DNA of 64,000 nt from Celerinatantimonas sp046054165 (GCF_046054165.1 NZ_JBFNXK010000004.1:124001-188000); one strand, 5' to 3'; shown: positions 36,890-45,496, counted from the stretch's first letter. The notes: generated by a model from the sequence alone, not told the origin. Made by a program: numbers and translations.

Positions 36890-37858
36890 ATGAAAAACAT
36901 GGGATTAGATTGGCACATGTGGTACCCCCAAACGGTCCGATACCAACGAAACCAAGGCCGTGTGTTATGGCGCTATTTAGCCGATAAGCGTTTTACCGAG
37001 CCTTTTTTCAGCGACACCCTACGAACCGCCAAGGCACAACCGAGGTGGAGTACTTGGCAGCAACTGAGTGAAATTGCCGCGACATTACATTCTGTAGGGG
37101 AACCGACTGGGTTTATTTTTCATACATCACGTTGTGGTTCCACCCTGATGGCGCAGATGCTAGCTCGGCTAAGCAGCAATATTGTGATCGCCGAAGCTCC
37201 GGTCATTGATATGGCACTGAGAGCCAATGCCTTTGAACCAGACATCCCCCGCGAGATTCGCATCCATCGGCTAAAGACGGTGCTATCCATCATGGGCCAA
37301 CGCCGTTCCACCAGCGAGCAACGACTGTTTATCAAATTTGATGCATGGAACATCGCCGAGTGGCCACTCATTGAACAGGCTTACCCACATGTGCCCAAGT
37401 TGTTTTTATACCGCGAGCCGCTGGCAATACTGGTATCACACCAACGAAGATGCGGGATGCATATGATCCCACAGTGGCTTAAAGGGAATCCCTTCGATCA
37501 AGCGGCAGAAGGGCTTAGTTTTCATGAATACGGGGCCTGGGTTTTATCGGCGTTGTTCAACGCCGCCATCGGCTACGCGGCCCATCATCCACTGCTCTGT
37601 GTTAATTACGCCGAAATTGCTGCACGCGCCGATGCTATCTTCTCTTTTTTCAATATGGCGGTGAACTCAGATGAGATCCAAGCGATGAAGTCGGCGCTGC
37701 GATATGATGCCAAAGCTCCCGACATACGCTATAACCACACCCAAGCCTATCAGACCGACCAAGCCCCAATAACAGATGAACTGCGGCACTATGCAGAGAA
37801 ATGGCTAGCAAAGCCCTATCAGACATTGGAAGGACTCAAGACATCAACAGCCACATGA
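36890..37858 (+). CDS. Sulfotransferase-family protein
   Basis: 322 residues, AAGGGG before the ATG. The 5'-phosphosulfate-binding loop is FIFHTSRCGSTLMAQMLARL at about 75-94 and a 3'-phosphate-binding segment LFLYREPLAILVSHQRR lies at about 171-187, as in PAPS-dependent sulfotransferases. The first 70 residues are unlike common members. It is convergent with a lasso-like precursor gene whose predicted product ends in Ser, so modification of that peptide is a possible role. Alternatively it may serve the tail-collar cluster. The true donor and acceptor are unknown. Confidence 0.72.
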   Translation: MKNMGLDWHMWYPQTVRYQRNQGRVLWRYLADKRFTEPFFSDTLRTAKAQPRWSTWQQLSEIAATLHSVGEPTGFIFHTSRCGSTLMAQMLARLSSNIVIAEAPVIDMALRANAFEPDIPREIRIHRLKTVLSIMGQRRSTSEQRLFIKFDAWNIAEWPLIEQAYPHVPKLFLYREPLAILVSHQRRCGMHMIPQWLKGNPFDQAAEGLSFHEYGAWVLSALFNAAIGYAAHHPLLCVNYAEIAARADAIFSFFNMAVNSDEIQAMKSALRYDAKAPDIRYNHTQAYQTDQAPITDELRHYAEKWLAKPYQTLEGLKTSTAT

Positions 37859-37951
37859 GCCGAGAACTAAGACCCGCTTCGTGAAAAATGTATAAAGAAG
37901 AGGGTCATTTATTATGTTCAGTCATGGAGGAGTCCATAATGGCCCCTATAA

Positions 37952-38137
37952 TTAACTACCCGTCCCGCTATTGATACTCCCTTCAACACTCGTCTGTTGT
38001 TTTCCTTCTGTTCTCATGTTGACCGATATGGGGATTATCGTCGGCGCCTCGTAGTGACGTTTCTTGGTTGTATACTGAGCGTCAATAGTATCCGCTTGAA
38101 TAGCTTGCTTATCGTGTTGCACTTTGCCTCCTACCAT
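37952..38137 (-). CDS. Putative lasso-peptide (RiPP) precursor
   Basis: 61 residues, GGAGG nine bases before the ATG. The leader (1-44) holds Tyr29-Glu-Ala-Pro32 and ends MRTE, with Thr43 at position -2, matching the YxxP and penultimate-Thr rules for lasso precursors. The predicted core is GKQQTSVEGSINSGTGS: Gly1 would be joined to Glu8, giving an eight-residue ring and a nine-residue tail ending in Ser. An asparagine-synthetase-like gene lies upstream on the same strand. No B protein (leader-binding domain or protease) is present nearby, so the assignment is tentative; another RiPP type is possible. Confidence 0.6.
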   Translation of the reverse strand: MVGGKVQHDKQAIQADTIDAQYTTKKRHYEAPTIIPISVNMRTEGKQQTSVEGSINSGTGS

Positions 38138-38168
38138 ATATGGATTCCTCCAGATAAAAATTCAATAA

Positions 38169-38220
38169 CGTTTTCTAATCCGCGCTCCGTTCTTCTCGGG
38201 TGAAGCATCATTAGAAAACG
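38169..38220 (-). promoter_or_regulatory. Stem-loop in the 5' region of the precursor gene
   Basis: Perfect 11-bp arms (38169-38179 and 38210-38220; CGTTTTCTAAT with ATTAGAAAACG) enclose 30 bases, and end about 20 bases before the ribosome site. There is no strong T tract after it. It could stabilise or attenuate the precursor message. A TATACT -10-like element lies at 38240-38245 on the same strand. Confidence 0.5.
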
Positions 38221-38346
38221 CAAGTGAATCCCACTTAGTAGTATAGATAGATTAACGAGATTGTGGGTGATTTTGGGGTGATTTTCAATTTGATAAAGGT
38301 TCCTCTCACCCCATGCGCTTTAGTCGATCATCATATTCCAGCCTAT

Positions 38347-40185
38347 TCAGAGTGATCGCAGCCACAAATTAAGCCGTCTTACCGCATTGACATTGCGTTT
38401 CAAGGAAAACGCCTGTGTGTCATCGATAATGGCATCACTTCGTGCAAATGAATCGACTTGTTTATGCCATTTGGGCAGATCAATGAGTTCAGCTAAACGC
38501 GGATCTAAATCAAGTAACTCTTCCGGTTGACCATAGCGCCAGGCCGAAACGCTCTCGGTCACAACGTTACCCATATTTTTCGTCGGTTTCCAAGCCACCT
38601 TAGGCGGCACGGTACCATCGATAGCCCGGCGGTGTAAATAGCGCCCCATACCGTGAGGGCCAACTTTTTCTATCGCCGGGGTCGATAGATACTGCTGAAC
38701 CAAACGGACATCCCATAGCGGCCAGCAATAATCAATACCGTAAGAGGCCGCAACCAAGGTGCAATTTTCCAATCGTGCAGTGAGCTGCATTCTGTGTAGA
38801 TGATGCCTCAGAATGAAATCATTAATTCGCCGAAAGGGGGCGTCAAACCGGGCATTATCCATATAACGCTGCCGGATACCGAAGCGCTCAGCCACTTCGG
38901 CGCGAATGATACAATCTGGCCAACGTTGCTGATATGCCGACAACAGGCCGGTATGGAAGGCTGGATTCTTTCGTATGAATGATCGCTTGGCAAAGCGCAA
39001 AGGGCGGCTCAAATAATGACCCGGGGTAATGTCCCACAGCGCGGCATAAAGCCCTTCATCAAGCAGTTCGTAAGGTAACAGGTTACCGGGATTGGTTACC
39101 ACCTCGTCGCCACCGAACCCGGAGAACAACCGATTAATACCATGTAGCGCACATTCACGATAAAAAGGAATATGCAATACGGCATTGGCATGCTCATCGG
39201 GATAACCCAGCACCTGGAGCGTACGCTCGAGCACCGATGTTTCCAGGTAATTCAGCGTTGTCACCAAATAGTTATGCGCAACACCACAGTAGCGACTGGT
39301 TTCCAATATATATTCCGCTTCCAGCTCACTGAGCGTGAAACCGAAGCAATAGAGCTGCTCGGTAGGAAGCGCTAGATATTTAGCCAGATAGGCGGTGATC
39401 GTCGACGAATCAATACCCCCGCTACTTTCGCTGCCAAATCGTTCACATGCTCTCATCCGGCAACGAATAGAGGTCTCTAACACCGCACGATATTCATTCA
39501 CCCAGTGCGGGTCGCGCCGCGTGGCCATAGGCGCATCATCACGCCATTGATGCCAACAGCTGATCTGGGGGGTGCCATGAAGTTTCAGGGTCAAGCTGTG
39601 CCCGGGCGGGAGTTTCTGGATCTCGGTATAGGCGGTCGTTTGCGGCTGAAAAGAAAGCCCCCACAGATAACGGACCATCCATTCCGTATCCGGTGTGGGT
39701 CGTTGTGGATGAATGGCATTGATCGCCGGCACCGATGAACCAAAAACCAAGCCCTGCTCATCGAAGCGATAATAAAGCGGTTTAACTCCCATGGGATCCC
39801 GCGCCAAGAACAGCAGGTGGGAACGGGTATCGAGCACCGCCAGAGCAAAATCACCAATCAAATGCTGCGGTAGTTGTTCAGCCCACTGACGCCATCCCGC
39901 CAGAATCAGTGCGGCATCATCACAATGCATCGGCAGGCTAAGCGCATGAATCAACTGCTCACGATTATCTAGCCGCCCCCAAAATGCAATCCCCCATTGA
40001 CCATCCGGTGAGACCAAGGGGATGGCTGTATCGGTTTCATCACGGGATTGTTCATAAAGCCAACCCGCAGCCGATTGCCAATAGCCCGTTTTCTGAGGTG
40101 GCAAGTATGGAGAGAGCGCTTTACCAACACTATCGGGGTTGCTATGAAAAACGTGATCCCGAAAGGGGAACGTACCCGCAAACAT
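38347..40185 (-). CDS. Asparagine-synthetase-like protein, candidate lasso cyclase
   Basis: 612 residues. The N-terminal glutaminase-like domain (about 1-200; GDFALAVLDTRSHLLFLARD) lacks the nucleophilic Cys2, since the protein begins MFAGTF, so it cannot use glutamine in the normal way. The synthetase domain has the PP-loop SSGGIDSS at about 254-261 and SGFGGDEV further on. This is the form of lasso-peptide cyclases, which adenylate a side-chain carboxylate and close the ring on the N-terminal amine. The precursor-like gene is downstream on the same strand. A truncated group II intron lies upstream and may have removed partner genes. Confidence 0.78.
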   Translation of the reverse strand: MFAGTFPFRDHVFHSNPDSVGKALSPYLPPQKTGYWQSAAGWLYEQSRDETDTAIPLVSPDGQWGIAFWGRLDNREQLIHALSLPMHCDDAALILAGWRQWAEQLPQHLIGDFALAVLDTRSHLLFLARDPMGVKPLYYRFDEQGLVFGSSVPAINAIHPQRPTPDTEWMVRYLWGLSFQPQTTAYTEIQKLPPGHSLTLKLHGTPQISCWHQWRDDAPMATRRDPHWVNEYRAVLETSIRCRMRACERFGSESSGGIDSSTITAYLAKYLALPTEQLYCFGFTLSELEAEYILETSRYCGVAHNYLVTTLNYLETSVLERTLQVLGYPDEHANAVLHIPFYRECALHGINRLFSGFGGDEVVTNPGNLLPYELLDEGLYAALWDITPGHYLSRPLRFAKRSFIRKNPAFHTGLLSAYQQRWPDCIIRAEVAERFGIRQRYMDNARFDAPFRRINDFILRHHLHRMQLTARLENCTLVAASYGIDYCWPLWDVRLVQQYLSTPAIEKVGPHGMGRYLHRRAIDGTVPPKVAWKPTKNMGNVVTESVSAWRYGQPEELLDLDPRLAELIDLPKWHKQVDSFARSDAIIDDTQAFSLKRNVNAVRRLNLWLRSL

Positions 40186-40382
40186 ATGGTATCCCTTATT
40201 TTATGGCATAAACTGGATCGGGGGCTAACGACAACGAAATCGCCCATCATTCTTATTCTGCTAACGAACCTTTCGAATGATCCGCACACATAATTTTCCC
40301 CCAAATGAAGAATAATGAAAAGCCATCATCAGGCGAATAACCTCAGTCATTAACACTGTAAGCTATATTTAATTTAACAACT

Positions 40383-40497
40383 GAATCGCCACTACTTTAC
40401 TAAACAACTTTTAACGACTTATCTTCCTCTAAATGACATAAAAACAGCGTGAGTACTGGCTCTATAAGGTGGGATAAGGTGGGTGGCCTATTATTAT
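40383..40497 (-). repeat. Repeated element copy A (minus orientation)
   Basis: Aligns with 42531-42658: shared blocks are CGCCAC-ACTTTAC-AACAA, CTTCCTCT, ACTGGCT-TAT and GGTGGG-GGCCTATT-ATTATT. In both places its right edge abuts group II intron sequence. A third piece, AGGCCACCCACCTTATAAACC in inverted orientation, lies at about 42453. It is probably a remnant of a mobile or REP-like element of unknown type. Confidence 0.5.
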
Positions 40498-41218
40498 TTT
40501 TTCTTGGTTTTACTTGCTTTTCAAACCATAAATCAAGGGCATAATGCAGATAGATGTTCGCTAATATCGGACTGATAATCCCGCCCTGCGGCGAACCGCT
40601 GATCGGCTTTTCATACTGTCTATCCGGTGTTTTGATGCGTGCTTTCAGCCATTGACTGATAAGGCTTAATATCGCGTTATCATCAATACGCAGTTTTAGC
40701 ATTTTCATTAACCAATCGTGGTCTAGGTTATTGAAGAAGCCTTTAATGTCGGCTTCGACGATATACCCATATCCGCTGAACTGGAGATTCAGTGTGAGAC
40801 TGTGTACCGCCTGATGCGCACTTTTATTCAGTCTGTAGCCATAGCTGTTACGCAGAAAATCCGCTTCCCAGATACTTTGCAGTATCTGACTGACGCCTTG
40901 CTGCACTAACTTATCTTCCACGGTCGGTAAACCGAGTGGCCGTTGTTTGCCATTGCCTTTAGGAATATAGACTCGTTTTATGTCGTCAGCCCGATATCGC
41001 TTTTGCTTCAATGCTTCTGCCAATCGGGTGACATTCTTCACCAGTTTTTGTTTATATTGAGGCAATGTGACACCATCAATGCCTGGTGCAGAATATTTAT
41101 TGAGCTGCCCCCAACTTTCATACAGTAAATCTTCTCTTAGTAATCCATATAAGTTTTGAAATCTGTGTTTGGGGTGGCTATGTGATTTTAATGTGATCGC
41201 GTTTAGTTCGGTTGTCAT
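40400..41218 (-). pseudogene. Group II intron reverse transcriptase, truncated
   Basis: 272 codons. Reverse-transcriptase blocks 0-4 are present: YSAPGIDGVTLPQYK, YIPKGNGKQRPLGLPTVEDK, YGYRLNKSAHQAV, IVEADIKGFFNNLDH and SGSPQGGIISPILANIYLH. The frame then leaves the family after YALDLWFEKQVKPR. The YADD catalytic block, the thumb, maturase and any endonuclease parts are missing. The last 30 or so codons come from a repeated element. The intron protein is therefore inactive. The type fits group IIC introns. Confidence 0.88.
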
Positions 41219-41739
41219 AGTGTATCCAGCCCTACATCGTCCGGTCTATGTGTCTGCTAAACACGTGATATAACTGCCAGTCCCTTCGCCATGTGATCGG
41301 CTTTCCCGTCTCGGACTACTATGAACTGGTCTGACTGCCAAAGGATTATCGTTGGTCTTGCTTTTGGCTTAACTTCCCTACCATTTCCTTATGGGATCCT
41401 TTGGCTCTCTCAAGTTCCTGATGCATCTCTTTATGTATACCACGGCTTAATAACTCCGCTGACTCGCCACAACCTCACTCATAACGGTTGCTTTGCATGG
41501 ACTTCGGTGGCGTTACAAACCTCGTCAGTCAGATTGGCTTTATCGAAGCGATACCAGCACTTCAGGGACACGATTTCCCCTATGGTCTACATAATTCTCT
41601 GTGTACGCTTCACCTGTTTTGTTCGCCGTAAAAAAAATCGGCTCCGCCACAGGCGCAACACTCGATACAGGTGGTGAGTTAAACCTTACCTGACAGGGAC
41701 TTTCACCCTGTTAGATGCATCAAGCTTCGCTTGACGCAC
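40498..41739 (-). mobile_element. Truncated group IIC (attC-type) intron
   Basis: On the minus strand the element starts at 41739 with GTGCG, the group II 5' consensus, directly after the GCGTTA end of an attC site. A long structured RNA part follows (41739 to 41219), with AGGGTGAAAGTCCCTGTC near its beginning. The reverse transcriptase then begins at 41218. The 3' part, including domains V and VI, is not found because the element is cut near 40498. Insertion into an attC site is the hallmark of the IIC-attC group. Confidence 0.72.
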
Positions 41740-41827
41740 TAACGCCCGGCTCAGACGCAAACAACCAGAGCGGGATTTGTGCCAAAACTGGCGCGGTCGT
41801 TGGTTGTCGCTTGGAGCCGTTTGTTAT
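41740..41827 (-). repeat. attC recombination site 1
   Basis: Read on the minus strand: TAACAAACGGCTCCAAGCG at one end and CGTCTGAGCCGGGCGTTA at the other, pairing as in integron attC sites, around an imperfect stem in the middle. It lies just after the DUF3024 gene stop, as expected for that gene's cassette. Its last base joins the intron 5' end. Confidence 0.8.
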
Positions 41828-41839
41828 GTACCTGCTTAA

Positions 41840-42187
41840 CTAACCCCAGAAACAACCAAATTCGTCTTTATCTATAACCTTGATAAAATCATCTAACGTT
41901 TTAACAGACAAATTTGGCTCATAACCATGCCATTTTAAATCTGCTCTCATCCAGAAAATTTTCCATGTCCCTGTTGTTTTAACGTATGTTGCTTTTGCTA
42001 CTGGATTTTCGATGATTTCAGAAGGTTCTTGCCAGTGCGGACGAACCTCGAAAATTTCTATGCTTTGACCAGAAAGCCTATACCTGAGGTCTAATTCCCT
42101 TCTTATACTCGGCTCTGGTCTTCGCGCTTCAATATATGACCCAATTACTTTCTCATAGCACTTTTGCTCAAATTCGGAGAATGCCAT
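41840..42187 (-). CDS. DUF3024-type cassette protein
   Basis: 115 residues. FEVRPHWQEP and KATYVKTTGTWKIFWMRADLKWHGYEP, ending in FGCFWG, match the DUF3024 family, common in integron cassettes and genomic islands. There is no signal peptide or membrane segment. An attC site follows its stop, and an attC-like end (CTGTTATG) lies just upstream of its start. Function unknown. Confidence 0.82.
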   Translation of the reverse strand: MAFSEFEQKCYEKVIGSYIEARRPEPSIRRELDLRYRLSGQSIEIFEVRPHWQEPSEIIENPVAKATYVKTTGTWKIFWMRADLKWHGYEPNLSVKTLDDFIKVIDKDEFGCFWG

Positions 42188-42246
42188 AGAAACCCCTGTT
42201 CAAAATGATTTATCGCTAGTCTACCGAATTATTAAGACGAAAAGTA

Positions 42247-42530
42247 CATAACAGTTGTATATTGCGCACTCCATTTCAATGAATGAAATGATGACAATCT
42301 TGTTGGAGCTCTCAGAATAGATATTTAAGTTCATATCTGTGGGGACTTGGAGTAGATCGTATAGCAAAATTAAAAATTAATAGGACAGCCACACTAACAG
42401 AAAATTAAATCTTATACTGCTGAAGAATTATTAGGACACCCACAACAAAATAAGCAGGCCACCCACCTTATAAACCCTGTTCTAACAGGATCCTTTAGCC
42501 TCCCGTCTTAAAGATAATTCAAATAATCGA
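42247..42530. other. Cassette-array debris: attC-like end and inverted repeat piece
   Basis: ATAACAGTTGTATATTGCGCAC at 42247-42268 resembles the end of the attC-like site at 45497 (CTAACAGCTGTATATTACGCAC). AGGCCACCCACCTTAT near 42453 is an inverted piece of the repeated element. No gene was found. The attC that should follow the small gene at 42848 appears to have been lost here. Confidence 0.4.
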
Positions 42531-42658
42531 GGCCGCCACAACTTTACCAACAAAATGAATGAAAATGCAAAGTGAAGGTCTCGGCTATTTTACTTCCTCT
42601 CAGATCATAAGATCCGCATGAATACTGGCTTTATCAGGTGGGCGGCCTATTTATTATT
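42531..42658 (-). repeat. Repeated element copy B (minus orientation)
   Basis: Second copy of the element at 40383-40497, somewhat diverged, with the same blocks in the same order. As there, its right edge touches group II intron sequence. Confidence 0.5.
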
Positions 42659-42709
42659 GATACAGGTGGTGAGTTAAACCTTACCTGACAGGGACTTTCA
42701 CCCTGTTAG
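42659..42709 (-). repeat. 51-bp fragment of the group II intron 5' region
   Basis: Identical to 41664-41714, both from GATACAGG to CTGTTAG on the plus strand. It is part of the intron's structured 5' region, without the GTGCG end or the reverse transcriptase. It shows that the intron was once present twice, or that a rearrangement copied this part. Confidence 0.8.
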
Positions 42710-42847
42710 CAAGAATACTATCACCATAGCAGACAGAGCTAAGCGCTTGATACTATAGAATATTTGATAGGCATAAGAAAAGCTATTCATGGATTTTGCA
42801 AACAAAATCCCCTTAATTACTAGGGGCTTCACACAATGAGCTTGTGC

Positions 42848-43018
42848 TTATAGGGTAAAAGACGCTTGTTTGACTTCTTTAGTCTTTGGTTTCAGCGTTA
42901 CTAACGAACTGCTCTTTACTTGCTGAGAATCGTCCTGCTCTTGTTTGAGTTTTGACGGGTTGAAAACCTTACGCCACTCCCTAAGCTCCATGCTTCCTTT
43001 TAGCAGAGTATCAGTCAT
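42848..43018 (-). CDS. 56-residue partner protein of the Ntn hydrolase-like protein
   Basis: The start ATG lies inside the last codons of the upstream gene (ATGACTGA overlap, eight bases), so translation is coupled. The product is basic and hydrophilic: MTDTLLKGSMELREWRKVFN, then KLKQEQDDSQQVKSSS and a Lys/Thr-rich end KTKEVKQASFTL. No membrane segment or known motif. The overlap and the use of ordinary codons support a real gene. It may be a substrate, adaptor or inhibitor of the Ntn hydrolase-like protein. Function unknown. Confidence 0.6.
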   Translation of the reverse strand: MTDTLLKGSMELREWRKVFNPSKLKQEQDDSQQVKSSSLVTLKPKTKEVKQASFTL

Positions 43019-44306
43019 CGTATTTACCTTTTAGAAATGTGTTGAAGTAATGATGATTAAGGTCTTGCGAAAAGTAATGCTTCCTCTTTGACCATATAAA
43101 ACCGTCACCTTTAGATATTATAGCAACATCGATGGGACCGCCAACGGTTTCGCTATCATTAGAAACTTTTCTTTTAAAAGCCGTGATATTCACTAAAGAT
43201 TCAGCCATATAGGCTAAGTCTTCTTTACTCAAAAACTCAATCATACGGATAACTTTATCTGTATGTTCATCACGAATAGCAACATTTATTTTTTGGTTTG
43301 CATCATCCCATACCGAATTTAAGCAGTCAACAACTCTCATTTTCAATGCTTCATCTTCTGTTTGAGATAGCTCATCAATTAATTTTTTTACACTATCAAG
43401 ATGCAAATTTGTAGCTTCTTTGTATATATTTTCAATCCTATTTTTGAGGATTGGATTTACACCATTTAAAAAAGTAACGACTTCCTCTTCTTGAGCATAG
43501 GCTACGATGCCTGACAACCCTGCAGCTGCACTTTTTTCCGGTATTGGTGCATATCTCAACTTGTCCTCAATATAACCTTGTACCTTATACGTTAAAATTA
43601 CAGGGAAATATTCATCTTCGCCATAACCAGCAAATACTACACCAGTATTTACGCCCAAATTATTTTGTTTACATGCAATGTATGCAAATACATCACAAAA
43701 TTTTTGTTTTAAATTATCACTTAAAGTAATATTGAAAACATTGGGCAATATTTCATCAGCAAATGGTTTTGCTGTAGCTTTTAATTCATCTATAGAACTA
43801 CTATCAAACCCATTAAAATAGTCACTTACAGCAAGTTCAGATATAACATTTTCACAGCACTCTTCTAATATTTGTAAACTCGTAATCGTATCAGGTAAAC
43901 TACCATTTATATCAGCATAAGAACTACATTCTCTTTCCAATAAGTTAGCTATATGAATAGCTGATTGTACAAAGGTTCCAGATAAGCTATCGCGACGTAA
44001 ATCACGAGGAATTAATGTGTCAGACTCACATAAAAATGTCCAAAAATCTTCAGCGTAGCCATCTAATGTGCTAAATGATTTATTACCTAACCTTTTTCTA
44101 TATGTTTTTACAATCAACTCCCAAGGGACATGACACAAAGATCCTGTTCCATAAACCATTATGCCAACAGGATGATATTTAGTTAACGCAAATAATTTTT
44201 CAGCTCCATTATAAATTTTTTGTTTTATACCAGAAGTTACCGTAACAGCTGAATCAGCAGCTAGCGAAACCCCACTTTTATTAAATACCGCAATTTCAGC
44301 CGTCAT
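43011..44306 (-). CDS. Proteasome-like Ntn-hydrolase protein in an integron cassette
   Basis: 431 residues. The N-terminus, MTAEIAVFNKSGVSLAADSA, has Thr directly after Met. Counting Thr as 1, Asp17 falls exactly where proteasome beta subunits have it (AADS) and Lys36 in NGAEKLFAL lies near the Lys33 position, followed by HPVGIMVYGTGS. This suggests an autocatalytically activated N-terminal nucleophile hydrolase. The second half (about 250-380) is helical. The gene is AT-rich and follows attC site 2. A small gene overlaps its 3' end. No known substrate; defence or stress roles are speculative. Confidence 0.72.
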   Translation of the reverse strand: MTAEIAVFNKSGVSLAADSAVTVTSGIKQKIYNGAEKLFALTKYHPVGIMVYGTGSLCHVPWELIVKTYRKRLGNKSFSTLDGYAEDFWTFLCESDTLIPRDLRRDSLSGTFVQSAIHIANLLERECSSYADINGSLPDTITSLQILEECCENVISELAVSDYFNGFDSSSIDELKATAKPFADEILPNVFNITLSDNLKQKFCDVFAYIACKQNNLGVNTGVVFAGYGEDEYFPVILTYKVQGYIEDKLRYAPIPEKSAAAGLSGIVAYAQEEEVVTFLNGVNPILKNRIENIYKEATNLHLDSVKKLIDELSQTEDEALKMRVVDCLNSVWDDANQKINVAIRDEHTDKVIRMIEFLSKEDLAYMAESLVNITAFKRKVSNDSETVGGPIDVAIISKGDGFIWSKRKHYFSQDLNHHYFNTFLKGKYDD

Positions 44307-44380
44307 ATTTAATTCCTTGTTTACCCATACTTAAATTATTAAAGCAATATATAACATCGTAAAACTTTTTATATTTCTTT

Positions 44381-44463
44381 CTAACGCCGCCAACACAGGC
44401 CGAGCGTAGCGAGGTCCAGTGCAATGCGCTTTTTGCATTGCACGAATGTGCTTGGCTTTGTTA
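44381..44463 (-). repeat. attC recombination site 2
   Basis: On the minus strand: TAACAAAGCCAAGCAC at one end and GTGTTGGCGGCGTTAG at the other, with an inner stem GTGCAATGCAAAAAGCGCATTGCAC. It follows the stop of the gene at 44469 directly. Confidence 0.85.
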
Positions 44464-44468
44464 GTGGC

Positions 44469-44864
44469 TTATGCAACTTGAACCTCATTGAAATTTGGGT
44501 TTTCTTCTAGTAGTTTTTTAAAAAATACAAAACAACTATCCGAAACACTCATTTTATTCTTGCCAAGGAGCTTTTCTTTGAAGCTTCGATGCTTGTCAAC
44601 CTGAAACACCCACTCTATTTCGTCTTCTGGATTATCGCCTTGTTCCAAGTAGGCACAAGCACCAATTAAGTAGCTGTTGCCTTCAAAATCTAATTCACTG
44701 TACCAGCCCCAATCTTCGGCATCTGGTTCAGAAATTTCGATGCTCCCCGCCAACTCTGATTTTAGCCAAGCAAGCAGGGATATTCCGTAGATCGGGTTTA
44801 TGGGATTCTCCCTTTCTTTAGAAACATCGAACATTGATGTCTTAAAGTGTATGGCTTTATTCAT
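44469..44864 (-). CDS. Cassette protein of unknown function
   Basis: 131 residues, acidic, cytoplasmic. Visible stretches are NPIYGISLLAWLKSEL, EPDAEDWGWYSELDFEGNSY and EWVFQVDKHRSFKEKLLGKN, an arrangement of alternating strands and helices. AGGAG precedes the ATG. The attC site immediately after the stop and the GTTAG boundary before the start show it is a complete mobile cassette. I do not recognise the family with certainty. Confidence 0.75.
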   Translation of the reverse strand: MNKAIHFKTSMFDVSKERENPINPIYGISLLAWLKSELAGSIEISEPDAEDWGWYSELDFEGNSYLIGACAYLEQGDNPEDEIEWVFQVDKHRSFKEKLLGKNKMSVSDSCFVFFKKLLEENPNFNEVQVA

Positions 44865-44879
44865 GACTCTCCTTGCCCA

Positions 44880-45001
44880 CTAACGCCCGCTTAAGCGGTG
44901 AGCAACGCTACTACAATACTCAATTATTGCTCCATAAACACCCCAGCCAAATCAAACTAAAACCGCCGAGCGTTGCGAATCCGTCTTGAAGCGTTTGTTA
45001 G
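44880..45001 (-). repeat. attC recombination site 3
   Basis: On the minus strand: TAACAAACGCTTCAAGACGG at one end and CGCTTAAGCGGGCGTTAG at the other. The inner part, including CAACGCTCGGCGG, is about 120 bases long overall, like the Vibrio-type repeats. It lies between the genes at 45004 and 44469. Confidence 0.88.
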
Positions 45002-45003
45002 GA

Positions 45004-45450
45004 CTACCGCGCCACACGCAATAGTTTAGATGCCTTTGAGATTTGAGTCCCTTTATAAAACATATACAGTCCTACGCCAATAAAACCTGCACCCAGAATT
45101 TTGGGCATAACACCAAAGAATGGGTCTGAAAATGTATTTATTGCAAATGCTCCAACAAAAGGAAAAACTATCCCAAAAAAATAATGAATCGCCAATCCTA
45201 TATTGCCCGAAACACCTGTCGTATTATTTATATATGCATAGGTGTTAAAGACTCCATTACTTACCTTGCCTGCGACAGTGATATTATCACTATCATCTAC
45301 TAATACAGCTTCGCGAGATTTAATCTTTACGGGCTGTCCATCCAAATGAAAAATCGTTACATGAGTAGTTGTCACACTTCTATTGCGACCTCCACCACTG
45401 ATTTCTATCGTACTTTTTAGCTTAGAAACCACACCTTGCAATATATCCAT
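45004..45450 (-). CDS. Cassette membrane protein of unknown function
   Basis: 148 residues. The first 80 residues form a beta-rich soluble domain (HVTIFHLDGQPVKIKSREAV, ITVAGKVSNG). Two hydrophobic segments follow at about 84-103 and 115-132, then a basic tail SKASKLLRVAR. It is probably an inner membrane protein with the domain on the cytoplasmic side. attC site 3 follows the stop. Function unknown. Confidence 0.72.
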   Translation of the reverse strand: MDILQGVVSKLKSTIEISGGGRNRSVTTTHVTIFHLDGQPVKIKSREAVLVDDSDNITVAGKVSNGVFNTYAYINNTTGVSGNIGLAIHYFFGIVFPFVGAFAINTFSDPFFGVMPKILGAGFIGVGLYMFYKGTQISKASKLLRVAR

Positions 45451-45496
45451 GTTCTGCCTATCTCAATAATTAATATTGCTCTATGTTGTAATAAGT

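Noticed and set aside
37939..37974. 11-codon plus-strand frame with a perfect GGAGG nearby
   Set aside because: It overlaps the end of the precursor gene on the other strand and is too short to support without expression data.
40400..41218. Retron or defence-associated reverse transcriptase
   Set aside because: The blocks, the GTGCG 5' end and the structured upstream RNA indicate a group II intron, and the catalytic block is missing.
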